A stretch of 64,000 bases of DNA, taken from NCBI RefSeq assembly GCF_036231355.1, contig NZ_CP109496.1, forward strand, positions 6,882,001 through 6,946,000, written 5' to 3'. Source of the DNA: Streptomyces sp. NBC_01431 (GTDB taxonomy: Bacteria; Actinomycetota; Actinomycetes; Streptomycetales; Streptomycetaceae). Shown one piece after another: positions 1-9,037 of this stretch (the stretch's first letter is position 1; each line of letters starts with the position of its first letter). Under the pieces are notes generated by a model. It was given only the letters and a program-made list of their open reading frames with translations. It ran no database searches and was not told the DNA's origin. The position numbers and the translations under genes are program-made.

Positions 1-756
1 GTCACCGGCGCCGGTGAACGCGATGTCGTCGATGTTGACGAGGCCGTTGGCTCGGGTCTCGACGGGACCGGCGGTGCCGTGGCACGTGATCGGGATGCGC
101 AACACGGTGCCCTTGTCCAGGTTGGACACCCAGACCGCGCCCTTGTGGATCTTGATGCCGTTGGCTCCCAGGAAGCCGGTGGCTTCCAGTTCGGGGGCGG
201 CGGCCCACTTGGTGGGCGTGCCCCCAGTGGCCGGCACCCGCCAGACCGTGCCAAGGACCGAGTCGGCCATGTACAGCAGGCCGCTCTGCTGGTCGAGGGC
301 AAGACCGTTGGGCAGGCTGTCGGCCGGGAGCCCGGCGATGCGCTCCGGGGTACCGCCCGGACGCAGGCGCCACAGGCCGGTCAGGTCGCTGCCGGTGGCG
401 TACAGGAAGTACAGCGTTCCGTCGGGTGCGCGGACGATCCCGCCGAGGAACGGTGAGGTGAGGACAGGGGTCTTGGCGCCGGCCGGGGGCGCCGGCAGGG
501 TCGCCAGGACATGTACGTGACCATCGGGGCCGACCCGGGCGACCTGGCGGCTGAAGGCGAAGGTGACGTCGGCGCCGCCGCCGGGTTCCAGGGTTATGTT
601 CTCCGGCCGCTGTCCCTCGGCCATGTTCAGATGCGACACGAAGTGGACGTGCGATACGGGGGCGGTGGCCGCGGTGGCGTGGCCTGCGGCAGTCATGGCG
701 AGGGCCGCCACCACGGCCAGGAGGCCGGTCCGCTTGCCCTTCATGGTTCTTGACAT
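1..756 (-). CDS. Secreted NHL/SMP-30-type beta-propeller protein (ScyD/ScyE-like), 3' end off window
   Basis: The gene reads leftward and runs off the window, so only the N-terminal 252 codons are visible. I start it at the ATG at 754-756, preceded by GGACGAG; ATGs at 769-771 and 742-744 are in frame. The protein opens with a signal peptide (KGKRTGLLAVVAALAMTAAG, then an Ala-rich cleavage region). The mature part has repeated blades of the type GGIVRAPDGTLYFLY, NGLALDQQSGLLYMADS and NGIKIHKGAVWVSN, the spacing expected of an SMP-30/NHL six-bladed propeller. Such secreted proteins are often annotated ScyD/ScyE-like, but their substrate is usually unknown. The fold is fairly sure and the function is not known. 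Confidence 0.7.
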   Translation of the reverse strand, partial: MSRTMKGKRTGLLAVVAALAMTAAGHATAATAPVSHVHFVSHLNMAEGQRPENITLEPGGGADVTFAFSRQVARVGPDGHVHVLATLPAPPAGAKTPVLTSPFLGGIVRAPDGTLYFLYATGSDLTGLWRLRPGGTPERIAGLPADSLPNGLALDQQSGLLYMADSVLGTVWRVPATGGTPTKWAAAPELEATGFLGANGIKIHKGAVWVSNLDKGTVLRIPITCHGTAGPVETRANGLVNIDDIAFTGAGD

Positions 757-1002
757 GTTTTTCTCGTCCATTGTGTTGCTTCGTACTCGGCGATACATGT
801 GCGTCTTCCTGGTTGCAGGGGGCGCGGCAGGGCGCGGCGCCAAGCGGGCGATTGATCGGATATCGGATGGGGGCCGGGACGGAGAAGAGGAGTTTCCCGG
901 CGCGACCGCCCCGCAGCTACCGACGACCGGGCGTCCGGTACGCCAGGCACCCGGCGGGAGGATCTGGTCCCTCTGCTGAGTCCTCCCAAGGTGCTGCACT
1001 CC

Positions 1003-1208
1003 TCACCATTGATGGCGGAGGTCAGGTCCAGATCGTCGGGGGTGGTGAACCCGTCCCAAGTGCCCAGCCAGGGGCCCATCGGTGCGAAGCTCCGACAGGG
1101 CTCGCCGAGGTTGAACCGGGGAGGCGGCGGCCCGGCCATCTGGACAAAACGCTCGGAGACGTCCTGGCCCACCTGGCCTTTCGTGGCGCGCGGTTTGCCG
1201 TTGGTTCC
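1003..1208 (-). pseudogene. Fumarylacetoacetate hydrolase-family remnant
   Basis: Directly after the SsgA-like stop codon, in the same frame, about 55 residues resemble the middle of the FAH fold: VGQDVSERFVQMAG, FNLGEPCRSFAPMGPWL, TPDDLDLTSAINGEE. In the family this stretch leads into the metal-binding catalytic core. Here it stops resembling the family after INGEE and runs into unrelated sequence. Neither the N-terminal nor the C-terminal two thirds of an FAH enzyme is present, and no convincing start lies upstream apart from the GTG at 1172. I read it as a doubly truncated relic rather than a working gene. Confidence 0.5.
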
Positions 1209-1652
1209 TCACTCGCTCCCGTCCATGAGCCCGGCGACGAGGCGGTCCAGGTCGATGTGGAGTTCCTCCGTGCCGGGTGCCACCACCAGGTGGGTCGCCT
1301 CCAGAAAGGCGGTGACCGCCGACACCGCGATCTCCAGCAGTGCCACTCCGGCTGGTGATCTCAGGACGATGCGCACAGAGCCCCGATGGCCGCGACGAGG
1401 CGGTCTCACCAGTACGTCTCCGAGACCCCTCGGTCGGCGCAGGCCCTCCGACAGGAGGCTGCGGGCGAAGACCCAGTCGACCGTGCCGGTCGACGGCACG
1501 CCGAGTGACAGGCATACGGCGTAGGGGTCAGTGCTGTCGTAGCGCAGCGTCGCCGGCACAGATACCGGTCGTCCTTCCGGGACGCCGGCGCGCACCATTA
1601 CCTCGTGCATGACCGGGAGCCCGGCTGCTGCACCGGAAGAAGACTGATTCAC
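1209..1652 (-). CDS. SsgA-like sporulation/cell division protein (SALP)
   Basis: This 147-residue protein matches the SsgA family, which is restricted to morphologically complex actinomycetes. Its members steer septum placement, peptidoglycan turnover and spore separation. Family landmarks are visible: RYDSTDPYAVCLSLG, VDWVFARSLLSEGL, GLGDVLVRPPRRG, VRIVLRSPAGVALLE and a C-terminal FLEATHLVVAPGTEE helix. The length is typical (130-150). Met15 is a possible shorter start, since the first 14 residues (Ser/Ala/Gly) are not conserved. It stands alone, followed by an FAH-type remnant. Which SALP (SsgA-G or a species-specific one) cannot be told from sequence reading. Confidence 0.88.
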   Translation of the reverse strand: MNQSSSGAAAGLPVMHEVMVRAGVPEGRPVSVPATLRYDSTDPYAVCLSLGVPSTGTVDWVFARSLLSEGLRRPRGLGDVLVRPPRRGHRGSVRIVLRSPAGVALLEIAVSAVTAFLEATHLVVAPGTEELHIDLDRLVAGLMDGSE

Positions 1653-2039
1653 TACATCCCCCGATCGCTGGATTTCTAGAGGCAGGCCGTGTGAATGACC
1701 GTAAAGCCTGCGAATAGGAGCACCGTGCCGAGGAATGCACGAGATGTTGCCTGAGAGAGCACGGCACGCGGATTCTCGCGATGGTCAAGGCTCTGTCATG
1801 GCGGGCTCAGCCGAAGCGCAGAGCGGCTGAGCGATCTGCCCCGAGCGCCCGCAACTCGCGGCGCCCTGGGAACGGCAGGTCGACGGTCGGCATCCTCCGC
1901 GCGCACTCGTTGCCCAGGAGCGAGGGTTCCAACTTCGGGCGAGGTGGCGACAGATCCAGGGCGGGACGAAGGGAGTGGAGGGCGCGCGTCGGTCCCGGCG
2001 CCAGATGGCTGATGGGGGCCTTCTGCTCGCGCGGCCTGT
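1653..2039. other. Intergenic region without recognised gene
   Basis: This stretch separates the start of the SsgA-like gene from the stop of the LtrA-like gene. It must hold the promoter of the SsgA-like gene. Open frames on either strand look like shadows of high-GC DNA, and I recognise no protein motif, RNA or strong terminator in it. Confidence 0.4.
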
Positions 2040-3245
2040 TCATTGCCTCTCCCACCGCCGCCGGGTCGGACCGGCCACCGTCACCACGACGACCAGACCT
2101 GCCAGCACCAGCCCGGCGGCGAGGGCCGGCGCCGGTGAGAGCGCGGCCGTCAGGATGAGGACAACGGCGGCGGGAAACGGAAGTTGTTCGACCCGGGACG
2201 TTCGGTGAGGGCGGACGTGTACGGCCCACGCGCTGATCAGGAAGATCGCCGCAGGAAGGGTGACCGCGGCACCGGCCACCAGTGGTGGGACATGGGTGCG
2301 GCCCGTGATGTGGTCCGCGTACACCGCGAGACCGGCTCCCTCGGCGGCCGCCGCCGCGAAGATCAGGTAGTGACCGTAAGCCCAGGTGAATCTCTTGTGG
2401 TGCGCCTGGTGCGTCGTGGCGAGAAGGATGTGCGCCGGCCGCGCGAAGTACAGCCACCACATGGCGAAGACCATGAGCAGGCCCCCTGCCGCCAGTGCGT
2501 ACAGCGCACCGGCGTCGTGATTTTGGTCGAAGGCGCTGCGGACCGCTGCCGTCGCGGCCGCGACGGACTCCCCGAGCACGATGAGAGTGAAGAGTTCGTA
2601 GCGCTCGGCGATGTGGTGCGGATGCCACGGTGTCATCCCAGCAGCCTGGGCCCATACGGGGACGGAGAGTTCGGCAATGATCATCACGATGATGCCAGCG
2701 AGTTGAGCCGAGACCGGGACGAAGAGCAGCCCGATCCAGCCGACCTGACAAACCGTCACCCCGGTCGCGAAGCGAAGAGCGGTGCGCCGCCGACCGGTGT
2801 CCGACCGTGCGGCACGCAGCCACAGTGCGGCCAGGGCTGTGCGCAGCAGCACGTATCCCAGGGTGATGACGCGCAAATCGCCTTCCTGGAAGGCTCGGGC
2901 GACTCCAGCGGCCAGCACGAGAGAGCCCGTGATCTGAACCAGCACCGCCAACCGGTAGGGCACGTCGTCCGGGTCGTAGGCGGAAGCGAGCCACGTGAAG
3001 TTCATCCACGCCCACCAGATGGTGAAGAACACCAGCGCGAAACGCAGGGAGCCAGTGACGCAGTGGCCGTCGGACACCGCCTCGCGCAGGCTTGCGGACG
3101 CCTGTGACACCGCGATGACGAAGCAGAGGTCGAAGAGGAGTTCCAGCGGGGTGGCGGTCCTGTGCGGTTCGCGGGGGTCGCGGCCCGGCATCGTGATGCT
3201 CGGCCCCCGGTTCCGGCGAAGCACCTGATAGACGAGTCGGCTCAA
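2040..3245 (-). CDS. LtrA-like (low temperature requirement A) membrane protein
   Basis: A 401-residue polytopic membrane protein with the LtrA signature near residues 28-45, RTATPLELLFDLCFVIAVSQ, followed by about ten hydrophobic helices, e.g. FALVFFTIWWAWMNFTWLAS and LFTLIVLGESVAAATAAVRS. The family was named from a Listeria locus needed for growth in the cold. Its biochemical role remains unknown, and these proteins are common and often multi-copy in Streptomyces. The cytosolic N-terminus is Arg-rich (VLRRNRG). A hairpin (3265-3283) and a 13-bp direct repeat (3291-3316) lie just upstream and may be regulatory. Confidence 0.85.
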   Translation of the reverse strand: MSRLVYQVLRRNRGPSITMPGRDPREPHRTATPLELLFDLCFVIAVSQASASLREAVSDGHCVTGSLRFALVFFTIWWAWMNFTWLASAYDPDDVPYRLAVLVQITGSLVLAAGVARAFQEGDLRVITLGYVLLRTALAALWLRAARSDTGRRRTALRFATGVTVCQVGWIGLLFVPVSAQLAGIIVMIIAELSVPVWAQAAGMTPWHPHHIAERYELFTLIVLGESVAAATAAVRSAFDQNHDAGALYALAAGGLLMVFAMWWLYFARPAHILLATTHQAHHKRFTWAYGHYLIFAAAAAEGAGLAVYADHITGRTHVPPLVAGAAVTLPAAIFLISAWAVHVRPHRTSRVEQLPFPAAVVLILTAALSPAPALAAGLVLAGLVVVVTVAGPTRRRWERQ

Positions 3246-3743
3246 CGAAAGGCTCCGGGAACGGCTTCCACGCTCGGTGGAAGGTCGAATGTGTGCAGAT
3301 CAGGTGTGTAGATCAGGTGCTGGAGGCGTGTGACGGGCACGATCCATCGGTCTGATCGCTCGCTGTCACCGTTCTCCTCATTGCTATTCGGACGGAAGTC
3401 AGCCGATTCCCCAGACGTCGGCTCCGCAGGCCGACGCTAGGTCGGCTGAGCGCCGGGACGTGCCCACCAGCGCACGGCTGCTTGCCCAGGAAGGAACACC
3501 ATGAACGGCCGCTCCCTCAGTACGCTGCCGAGCCTCACGGCATGCGCTCGTGGGTGACATGTCCCGCGGCCGGGTGCCCGGCGCTACGCGCGTGCACTGG
3601 GCTGCGCTGCAGGGGGCGGGTCGTGACCACGAGCCCTGCCCTGTGGCGCCGCTCGCGTGCACTGGGCTGCGCTGCAGGAGGCGGGCCGCGACCGCGAGCC
3701 CACCCTGTGAGCTGCCAGCCGTCGATGCATCAGAAGGGCGAGG
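3246..3743. other. Gene-free region with hairpin and direct repeats
   Basis: No intact gene is seen. The region holds an inverted repeat CTTCCAC-GCTCG-GTGGAAG (3265-3283) about 20 nt upstream of the ltrA-like start. It also holds a tandem 13-mer (GTGTGCAGATCAG then GTGTGTAGATCAG, 3291-3316) and an imperfect 65-bp tandem duplication (3589-3710). The right-hand part borders the serine recombinase remnant and appears to be decayed DNA. Confidence 0.5.
3589..3710. repeat. Two-copy imperfect tandem repeat, 65-bp period
   Basis: Both copies begin CGCGTGCACTGGGCTGCGCT (3589 and 3654) and run about 57 bp to CCTGTG, with a handful of substitutions and one single-base length difference. They lie next to the truncated recombinase and look like a local duplication. 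Confidence 0.8.
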
Positions 3744-4090
3744 CTGGTACCAGTCCTTGCCCGAGCGGGCCAGGCGGGACATCTCGATGCCGAGCACGAG
3801 TCCGACGCGCTCCAGGCCGATCTCGGTGACCAGCCGCTGGAACCCGGTGCGGGCCAACGCTGCTGTCGCGGACAGCCGTTGATCGCCGCCGGTGACCATG
3901 ACCCGGTCCGCCTTCCAGCCCAACGCGGCCGCCCGAGCGGTCCTTCAGCGCGTACTACAGCCGCGTCGACTCCTGGTGATTCAGAAGCTGTTGTCGCGGT
4001 GGACGGCCGGACATGAACGACCCGGACATGGACGGTCGCGGGGCGCTGCGGGTGACGCCCGCCCACCTTGTAGTTGGCCCGTTCCCAGGG
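3744..4090 (-). pseudogene. Serine recombinase (resolvase N-terminal domain) remnant
   Basis: On the minus strand, 3923-3744 encodes GFQRLVTEIGLERVGLVLG followed by IEMSRLARSGKDWYQ. This is the hallmark resolvase-domain stretch that shapes the active site of serine integrase/transposase proteins. Upstream, in other frames, QRPATV and QESTRL-(stop)-YALKDR match the segment that normally precedes it. The codon expected for Gln between L and Y is a TAG stop (3955-3957), and at least two frame changes join the pieces. The catalytic N-terminal YVRVST region is degraded and nothing after DWYQ is preserved. It is a dead mobile-element fragment. Confidence 0.65.
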
Positions 4091-4283
4091 CAGTACCGCG
4101 CTCACGGTCGGCCCCGCTTGCCCGTGGCCGCGGTGATCAGGCGCCCGGCCAGCATCACCAACTACCGGACGGGTACGGCCCATTCGACTCCGGCAGGGCC
4201 GTGGGGTCGATACCGCAGCGAGCCTTCGCCGCCGCCAAATGAAAAGCCAGCACGTCGGAACGCTCAAAATCGGAGGTTTCAAT

Positions 4284-6310
4284 CCGGCCAAGCCTTTCCT
4301 GTGCAAGGGCACCAGGTCGGACACGTTGAACATGGCACCGTGGAAGGCCCACACCCGGGTGGTGGCATCCGGGACGACCTGCCTGCCGTCCCGGCTGACC
4401 TGTCCGTGGCCGTAGACGTACCAGCCCTTGGCCTTGGGGTCGTAGTCCATGAACTCCACGCGCGTACCGGGCGGTTCGTGCGTGTAGTTCGGGTAGATGA
4501 CCTGCGCGCCCAGCGGGAAGATGTACGTGCCGCCGGGCTGCACGGTGAAGAACACCGGCACCACACCGTGCTTCGGGAGCGGGAACGGCGCCCGGTCCAG
4601 CGCGATCGGGGTGATGCCGAGCTCGGTAACCGGCTTGCCGTGCTCGTCCCGTACGACCGAACCCTTGGGGATGCGGACCTCAAGCCCCGGGATCTGCGGG
4701 GTCTTCAGCACCACCTCGGACTTGGCCGGGGCCTCGAAGTGCACGGTGTGCTGGGTGTCCAGTGGCGTCATCCACACGGGGAAGCCGAGCTCGGACGTCT
4801 GTCCGGCCTTCGGCTCGATGTGGATGTCGAACCGGCCGTAGGAACGGTCCTTGGTGTTGGCCGTGGTTCCATCCACCACCAGCGTGGTGTCCTGCGTGCT
4901 GATCCCGGCCAGCAGGAAGCGGCCCTGCTCGTCCGTGTGCCCGCTCTTGGCTCCGATCCGGACAGCCACCCTCGCTCGCGGCGACCCGTCCAGCTTCAAC
5001 ACCTGTCCGGACAGGGCTGTTTGGGACGGCGGACCCCGCAGCGCGGGCGGCGTCTTCGGGGCCGCTCCCTTCCCGGTGAGCCAGTCCCGGCCGGCCAGGT
5101 TCTGCTGCGAGGGCTGCCACGCGTCCGCACCCGACGGCACCACACCCACCGTGGTCGCCTTGTCGGCCGTGGGCTTTGCTGACTGGGTGGAGGCCGCCGT
5201 CTTCTGAACTGCGGAGGGCTTCGCGGCCGGGGTGGCTGCGGCAGTCGCCCGCACCGGGCAGGACGCCGAGGCACGGTGACGGCGACCGGATCGCTCAGGT
5301 GCCCCGGCGTCGTGACCGCCACCGACGGCGGATTGGCGTCCGAGACCGTGGTGGTCACCACCGAGTCGTAGACCGGCCCACCACTGCCGACCACACTGAA
5401 ATTGGCGGCCGAGGCGCCCCGGCCGTCCCGGGTCGCCACCTCGATCAACCCGTCCGACGCGCCCGGCGGAACCTCCACCGTCAACGACGTGGCCGACGCC
5501 GAAACCACCTGCGCCACACGCCCGTTGAACCGCACCACATTGTCCGTGGGCGCCGTCGCGAACCCCGAACCGGAGATCACCACCTGCGCCCCGGCCACCG
5601 CCGACGTCGGCGCGAACGACGAGACCACCGGAGCGGGCGTGGCGAGCGTGAACGCCTCCACGGACTGCGCGCTCACGCCGGCGACCGTCACCGACACCGC
5701 CCCGGCCTTCGCCCCGGCGGGAACCGTCACCACCAACCGGGTCGCGGTCGCCGACACCACCGTGGCCGCCGTGCCACCGAAGGACACCGCGTTGCTCGCA
5801 GCCGTCGTGGAGAAGCCGGTCCCCGACAGCGTCACCCTCGCCCCGGCCGCCGCCCGTACCGGCACCACCGACAGGACCGACAACTGGCTGGAAGGAAAGC
5901 GGTCGATGCCAAGCCGGTTACCCGGCGGGTCATAGCGGTAGCGCGCCGTCTCCCCGGCCGGGTCGGTCAGCCCCACCAAACGACCCCGCCGCGTCATACG
6001 CGTACACCGCGTTACTCGTCGAAGCGGCACCCGCAGCGACCTTCGGCGCGACCGATTTGACCGAGGGCTTGGGCGCCGGCTTCGCACTGGCGCCAGACGA
6101 CGGCGAAGCCGCAGGCAACGACGGGGACTTGGGCGAGGACGATGGCGACGGGGCACCCGACGCAGCCGTGGGTGGAGAACCGGACGGCGACGGCGACGCC
6201 GCCCCCGCCGACACCACACTCGCACTCAGTGCCAGTACGAGCGCCCCCACAGTCAGCACCCGCCGACGCGCTCCCCGATACAACCCGAACCCCTCGCCGT
6301 GCAGACGCAC
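4284..6310 (-). pseudogene. Secreted RHS/YD-repeat protein with IPT/TIG domains, frameshifted and truncated
   Basis: Reading leftward from the GTG at 6308-6310 (GGGGAGGG ribosome site), the parts in order are a signal peptide (RRRVLTVGALVLALSASVVS), a Pro/Ser/Ala-rich linker and one RHS-type unit (YAYDAAG...LVGLTDPAGETARYRYD). Two IPT/TIG domains follow (VVPVRAAAGARVTLSGTGF; FAPTSAVAGAQVVISGSGF). After a linker comes a carboxypeptidase-regulatory-like domain (LSGQVLKLDGSPRARVAVRI, DEQGRFLLAGIS). The frame is lost by one extra base in a G run near 5983-5987 and again by one missing base near 5270. Similarity ends at FNVSDLVPLHRKGLA (about 4284), so the long RHS core and any C-terminal toxin are gone. 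Family members are wall-associated polymorphic-toxin or adhesin-like proteins. Confidence 0.75.
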
Positions 6311-6780
6311 GCGCCCTCCCCAGAGCAAAAAACACAGGCCACAACAGGGCCTCAGAACCCGCACTCCCCATGCGGGCGTCACAAGCCACCCACAGCTGAG
6401 CGTGTGTGCGAATAGATTTGGCGTGAAGCCGTCAGGCGGAAGCAGGCCGCCCCGAGAGGGCGAAGCTGCCCCTTGACCACAAATATTCAGGTTGAGGAAG
6501 TACGCGAGGGGCCTGACTACGGAGCACCCATAAGAGGGATCCAACCTCGGCCGCCGCCCAGGTCTGGCTGGAAATGCGGCGATCCGGGGACGTCCATGCA
6601 CGGGCTCCGGATCGGATCTGGAGCCCAGGACCTGCGTGTCCGGCGTCAAAGTCGCCCTGCTGGCCACTGTTCTTGCCAGGGCTCACGGCGATCCAGCCGG
6701 ACCCCGAGGGGTCGGTCTGCTCCGGCCCCACAGCCCGGCCCCGGCGGCCCGGCGCGGGCCGTCGGGCGCACAATGGGACG
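6311..6780. other. Intergenic region without recognised gene
   Basis: Divergent spacer between the RHS-type pseudogene and the spermidine-synthase-like gene. It contains an AT-richer island around 6478-6500 but no gene, RNA or repeat that I recognise. Open frames through it are not supported by any motif. Confidence 0.4.
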
Positions 6781-7641
6781 GTGAATGACGATCCGCGTGC
6801 CGAACCGATTCCCGTGATCCGGGACGTCGATGAGGGCACCGCCCGACTGTTGCCCGATGTCGATCGGGAGCGGGCCTGGCTGCTGACCGTGAACGGCGCC
6901 CCCCAGTCGTACGTGGACCTCGACGATCCGACGTACATCGAGTTCGAGTACGTGCGCCGGCTCGCCCATGTCGTGGACTGCGCCGCCGACGAGGGCGCCC
7001 CGCTGGACGTGCTGCACCTCGGGGGCGGGGCGTTCACCCTGCCCCGCTACGTCGCGGCGACCCGGCCCGGATCGCGCCAGGACGTCGTGGACGCCGACCG
7101 GGCGCTCCTCCAGCTCGTCCTGGAACACCTGCCGGTGCCGGCCGGTGCCGGGATCGCCGTGCACGCCGCGGACGCCAGGGCGTGGGCCGGGCGGGCGCCG
7201 GCCGGCTCGGCGGACCTGCTGATCGCGGACGTCTTCGGCGGCTCACGGGTGCCCGCGCACCTCACCTCCATCGAGTACGCGCGGATCGCCCAACGGGTGC
7301 TCAAGCCCGGCGGCATCTACGCGGCCAACCTCGCCGATGGCGCGCCCTTCACCTTCCTGCGCTCCCAACTGGCCACGTTCCGGGCGGTGTTCGCGGAGGT
7401 GGCGTTGATCGCCGAACCGTCCGTGCTGCGCGGCCGCCGCTTCGGGAACGCGGTGCTGCTCGCCTCCGCACGACCGCTGGACGTTGCGGCGCTCGCCCGG
7501 CGCACCGCGGGCGACGCCTTCCCCGCCCGGGTCGAGTACGGCGACGCGCTGAGGCGCTTCATCGCGGACGCCGCCCCGGTCGGCGACGAGAACGCGCAGG
7601 CCTCACCCGAGCCGCCCGACGGCGCCTTCAGCATCGGCTGA
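6781..7641 (+). CDS. Spermidine synthase-like methyltransferase-fold protein
   Basis: A 286-residue Rossmann-fold protein of the polyamine-synthase superfamily. The nucleotide-binding glycine motif DVLHLGGGAFTLPRYVA lies near residue 77. It is followed by an acidic residue ending the next strand (QDVVDADRALLQLV) and by SADLLIADVFGGSRVPAHLT, which corresponds to the family's D-x-F/D catalytic loop. An aminopropyl-acceptor role cannot be assumed: many Streptomyces members are orphan 'fused MFS/spermidine synthase' relatives lacking the transporter half. I chose the GTG at 6781 because the frame upstream is not protein-like. Its 3' end overlaps the convergent MFS gene by 39 bp. Confidence 0.75.
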   Translation: MNDDPRAEPIPVIRDVDEGTARLLPDVDRERAWLLTVNGAPQSYVDLDDPTYIEFEYVRRLAHVVDCAADEGAPLDVLHLGGGAFTLPRYVAATRPGSRQDVVDADRALLQLVLEHLPVPAGAGIAVHAADARAWAGRAPAGSADLLIADVFGGSRVPAHLTSIEYARIAQRVLKPGGIYAANLADGAPFTFLRSQLATFRAVFAEVALIAEPSVLRGRRFGNAVLLASARPLDVAALARRTAGDAFPARVEYGDALRRFIADAAPVGDENAQASPEPPDGAFSIG

Positions 7642-8901
7642 CGCCTGCGGACCGGCCCCGGCCACCGTCGCGCCGCGCCGGGTCAGACGGCGTACCTCGG
7701 GGACGAACAGGACCGCCGCGGTGAGCAGCACGATCAGCGCCGAGCAGCCCCACAGTGCGGAGGTCCGGCCGACCGCGCTCTCCACGGGGCCGGTCAGTGC
7801 GGTGGCCAGCGGCACCATGGCGATGGAGCCCAGCCAGTCGTACGCCGAGACGCGGGAGAGCTTGTCCTCCGGGACTTCCTGGTGGAGGCAGGTCATCCAC
7901 GAGACACCGAAGACCTCGATGGAGACACCCGTCAGGAACATGACCGCCGTGAGCGCCACGATCGGCAGCGGCACCGCGAGCGCGGCCGACGGCAGGGCCA
8001 GTGGGAAGACGCAGAGGGTGCCCGCGAGCAGCAGTCGGCGCGGTTTCCAGCGCGTCATCAGGAGCGCCCCGCCGACCGTGCCGACGCCGAACGCGGCGAG
8101 CGCGAACCCCCACGGGCCGGGGCCGCCGAGTTCGTCACGGGCCACCAGCGGGCCGTACACCGCCTCGGCCGCCGCGACCACGGCGTTGACCACCGCGAAC
8201 TGCACGACGATCGACCACAGCCACGGCCGGGTGATGAACTCGCGCCAGCCGTCGCGGAGATCGGCGACCATGCCGCCGCCGGGTTCACGCGCGGGGATGT
8301 GACTCACATCGAGGAAGGCCCGCAGCGCGCCCGCGACCGCGAAGGCGGCCGCGTCGATGGCGAGCACCCAGCCCGGACCGAAGGCCGCGATGAGCGCGCC
8401 GCCGAGCGCGGCCCCGCCGATGCCCGCGCCGTGCATGGCCATCCGGTAGAACGCGAAGGCGCGGCCGGCCTCCGAGCCGCTGACACTGGACATCAGCATG
8501 CCCTCGGAGGCCGGGCCGAAGAAGGCCTGGCCCACGCCGCCGAGCGCGGTGAGCGCCATCATCTGCCACAGCCGCGGCTCGCCGGTCAGGACGAGCAGCG
8601 CGAAGGCGCCCTGCGAAAGGAAGTTGAGGGAGTTGGCGGCGACCATCACGCGGTGTCGCGGCAGCCGGTCCGCCAGCGCGCCGCCCACCAGCAGGAACAG
8701 GACGAGTGGAACGGTGCGGGCCGCCGCCACGAGCCCCACGTCACCGCCGCTGCCCCCGGCCCTGAGCACCGCGAACGCCGAAGCGATCAGGGCCCCCTGG
8801 CTGCCCAGGTTCGTCGCGATCGCGGCGGCGGTCAGCAGGGTGTAGTTGCGGCCCGCCCATGAAGGGCGGCGGGAATGCGAAGGGGCGGCGGCGGAAGTCA
8901 C
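7603..8901 (-). CDS. MFS transporter (EntS-like exporter)
   Basis: A 432-residue integral membrane protein with about 12 hydrophobic helices and the major-facilitator inter-helix motif GGALADRLPRHRVMVAAN between helices 2 and 3. The overall pattern (NYTLLTAAAIATNLGSQGAL at the start, GPASEGMLMSSVSGSEAG in the loop after helix 4) resembles the EntS/antibiotic-efflux group that exports siderophores or drugs. The GTG at 8899-8901 is preferred to the upstream GTG at 8937, because the intervening residues are a Gly-rich extension. Substrate unknown; no biosynthetic genes adjoin it. Confidence 0.8.
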   Translation of the reverse strand: MTSAAAPSHSRRPSWAGRNYTLLTAAAIATNLGSQGALIASAFAVLRAGGSGGDVGLVAAARTVPLVLFLLVGGALADRLPRHRVMVAANSLNFLSQGAFALLVLTGEPRLWQMMALTALGGVGQAFFGPASEGMLMSSVSGSEAGRAFAFYRMAMHGAGIGGAALGGALIAAFGPGWVLAIDAAAFAVAGALRAFLDVSHIPAREPGGGMVADLRDGWREFITRPWLWSIVVQFAVVNAVVAAAEAVYGPLVARDELGGPGPWGFALAAFGVGTVGGALLMTRWKPRRLLLAGTLCVFPLALPSAALAVPLPIVALTAVMFLTGVSIEVFGVSWMTCLHQEVPEDKLSRVSAYDWLGSIAMVPLATALTGPVESAVGRTSALWGCSALIVLLTAAVLFVPEVRRLTRRGATVAGAGPQASADAEGAVGRLG

Positions 8902-9037
8902 CCAGGGACTATCGCCGCCGCCACCCCGTGGCGCCAACTCGTTTGCGGCCCGGCACCTGTCAGGAGCCGTCGACCGTCATCACGAGCTCAGGAGCTCCAG
9001 AGCTCGGGAACCGTTTCGTCATCAGGAGCTCAGGAGC

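Noticed and set aside
741..1172. A 143-residue gene between the beta-propeller and SsgA-like genes
   Set aside because: Only the first 50 or so residues resemble a known family (FAH). The rest is random, so it is listed as a remnant.
1807..3015. 402-residue minus-strand frame overlapping the LtrA-like gene
   Set aside because: It is an alternative frame rich in Arg/Gly/Pro, whereas the chosen frame has transmembrane helices and the LtrA signature.
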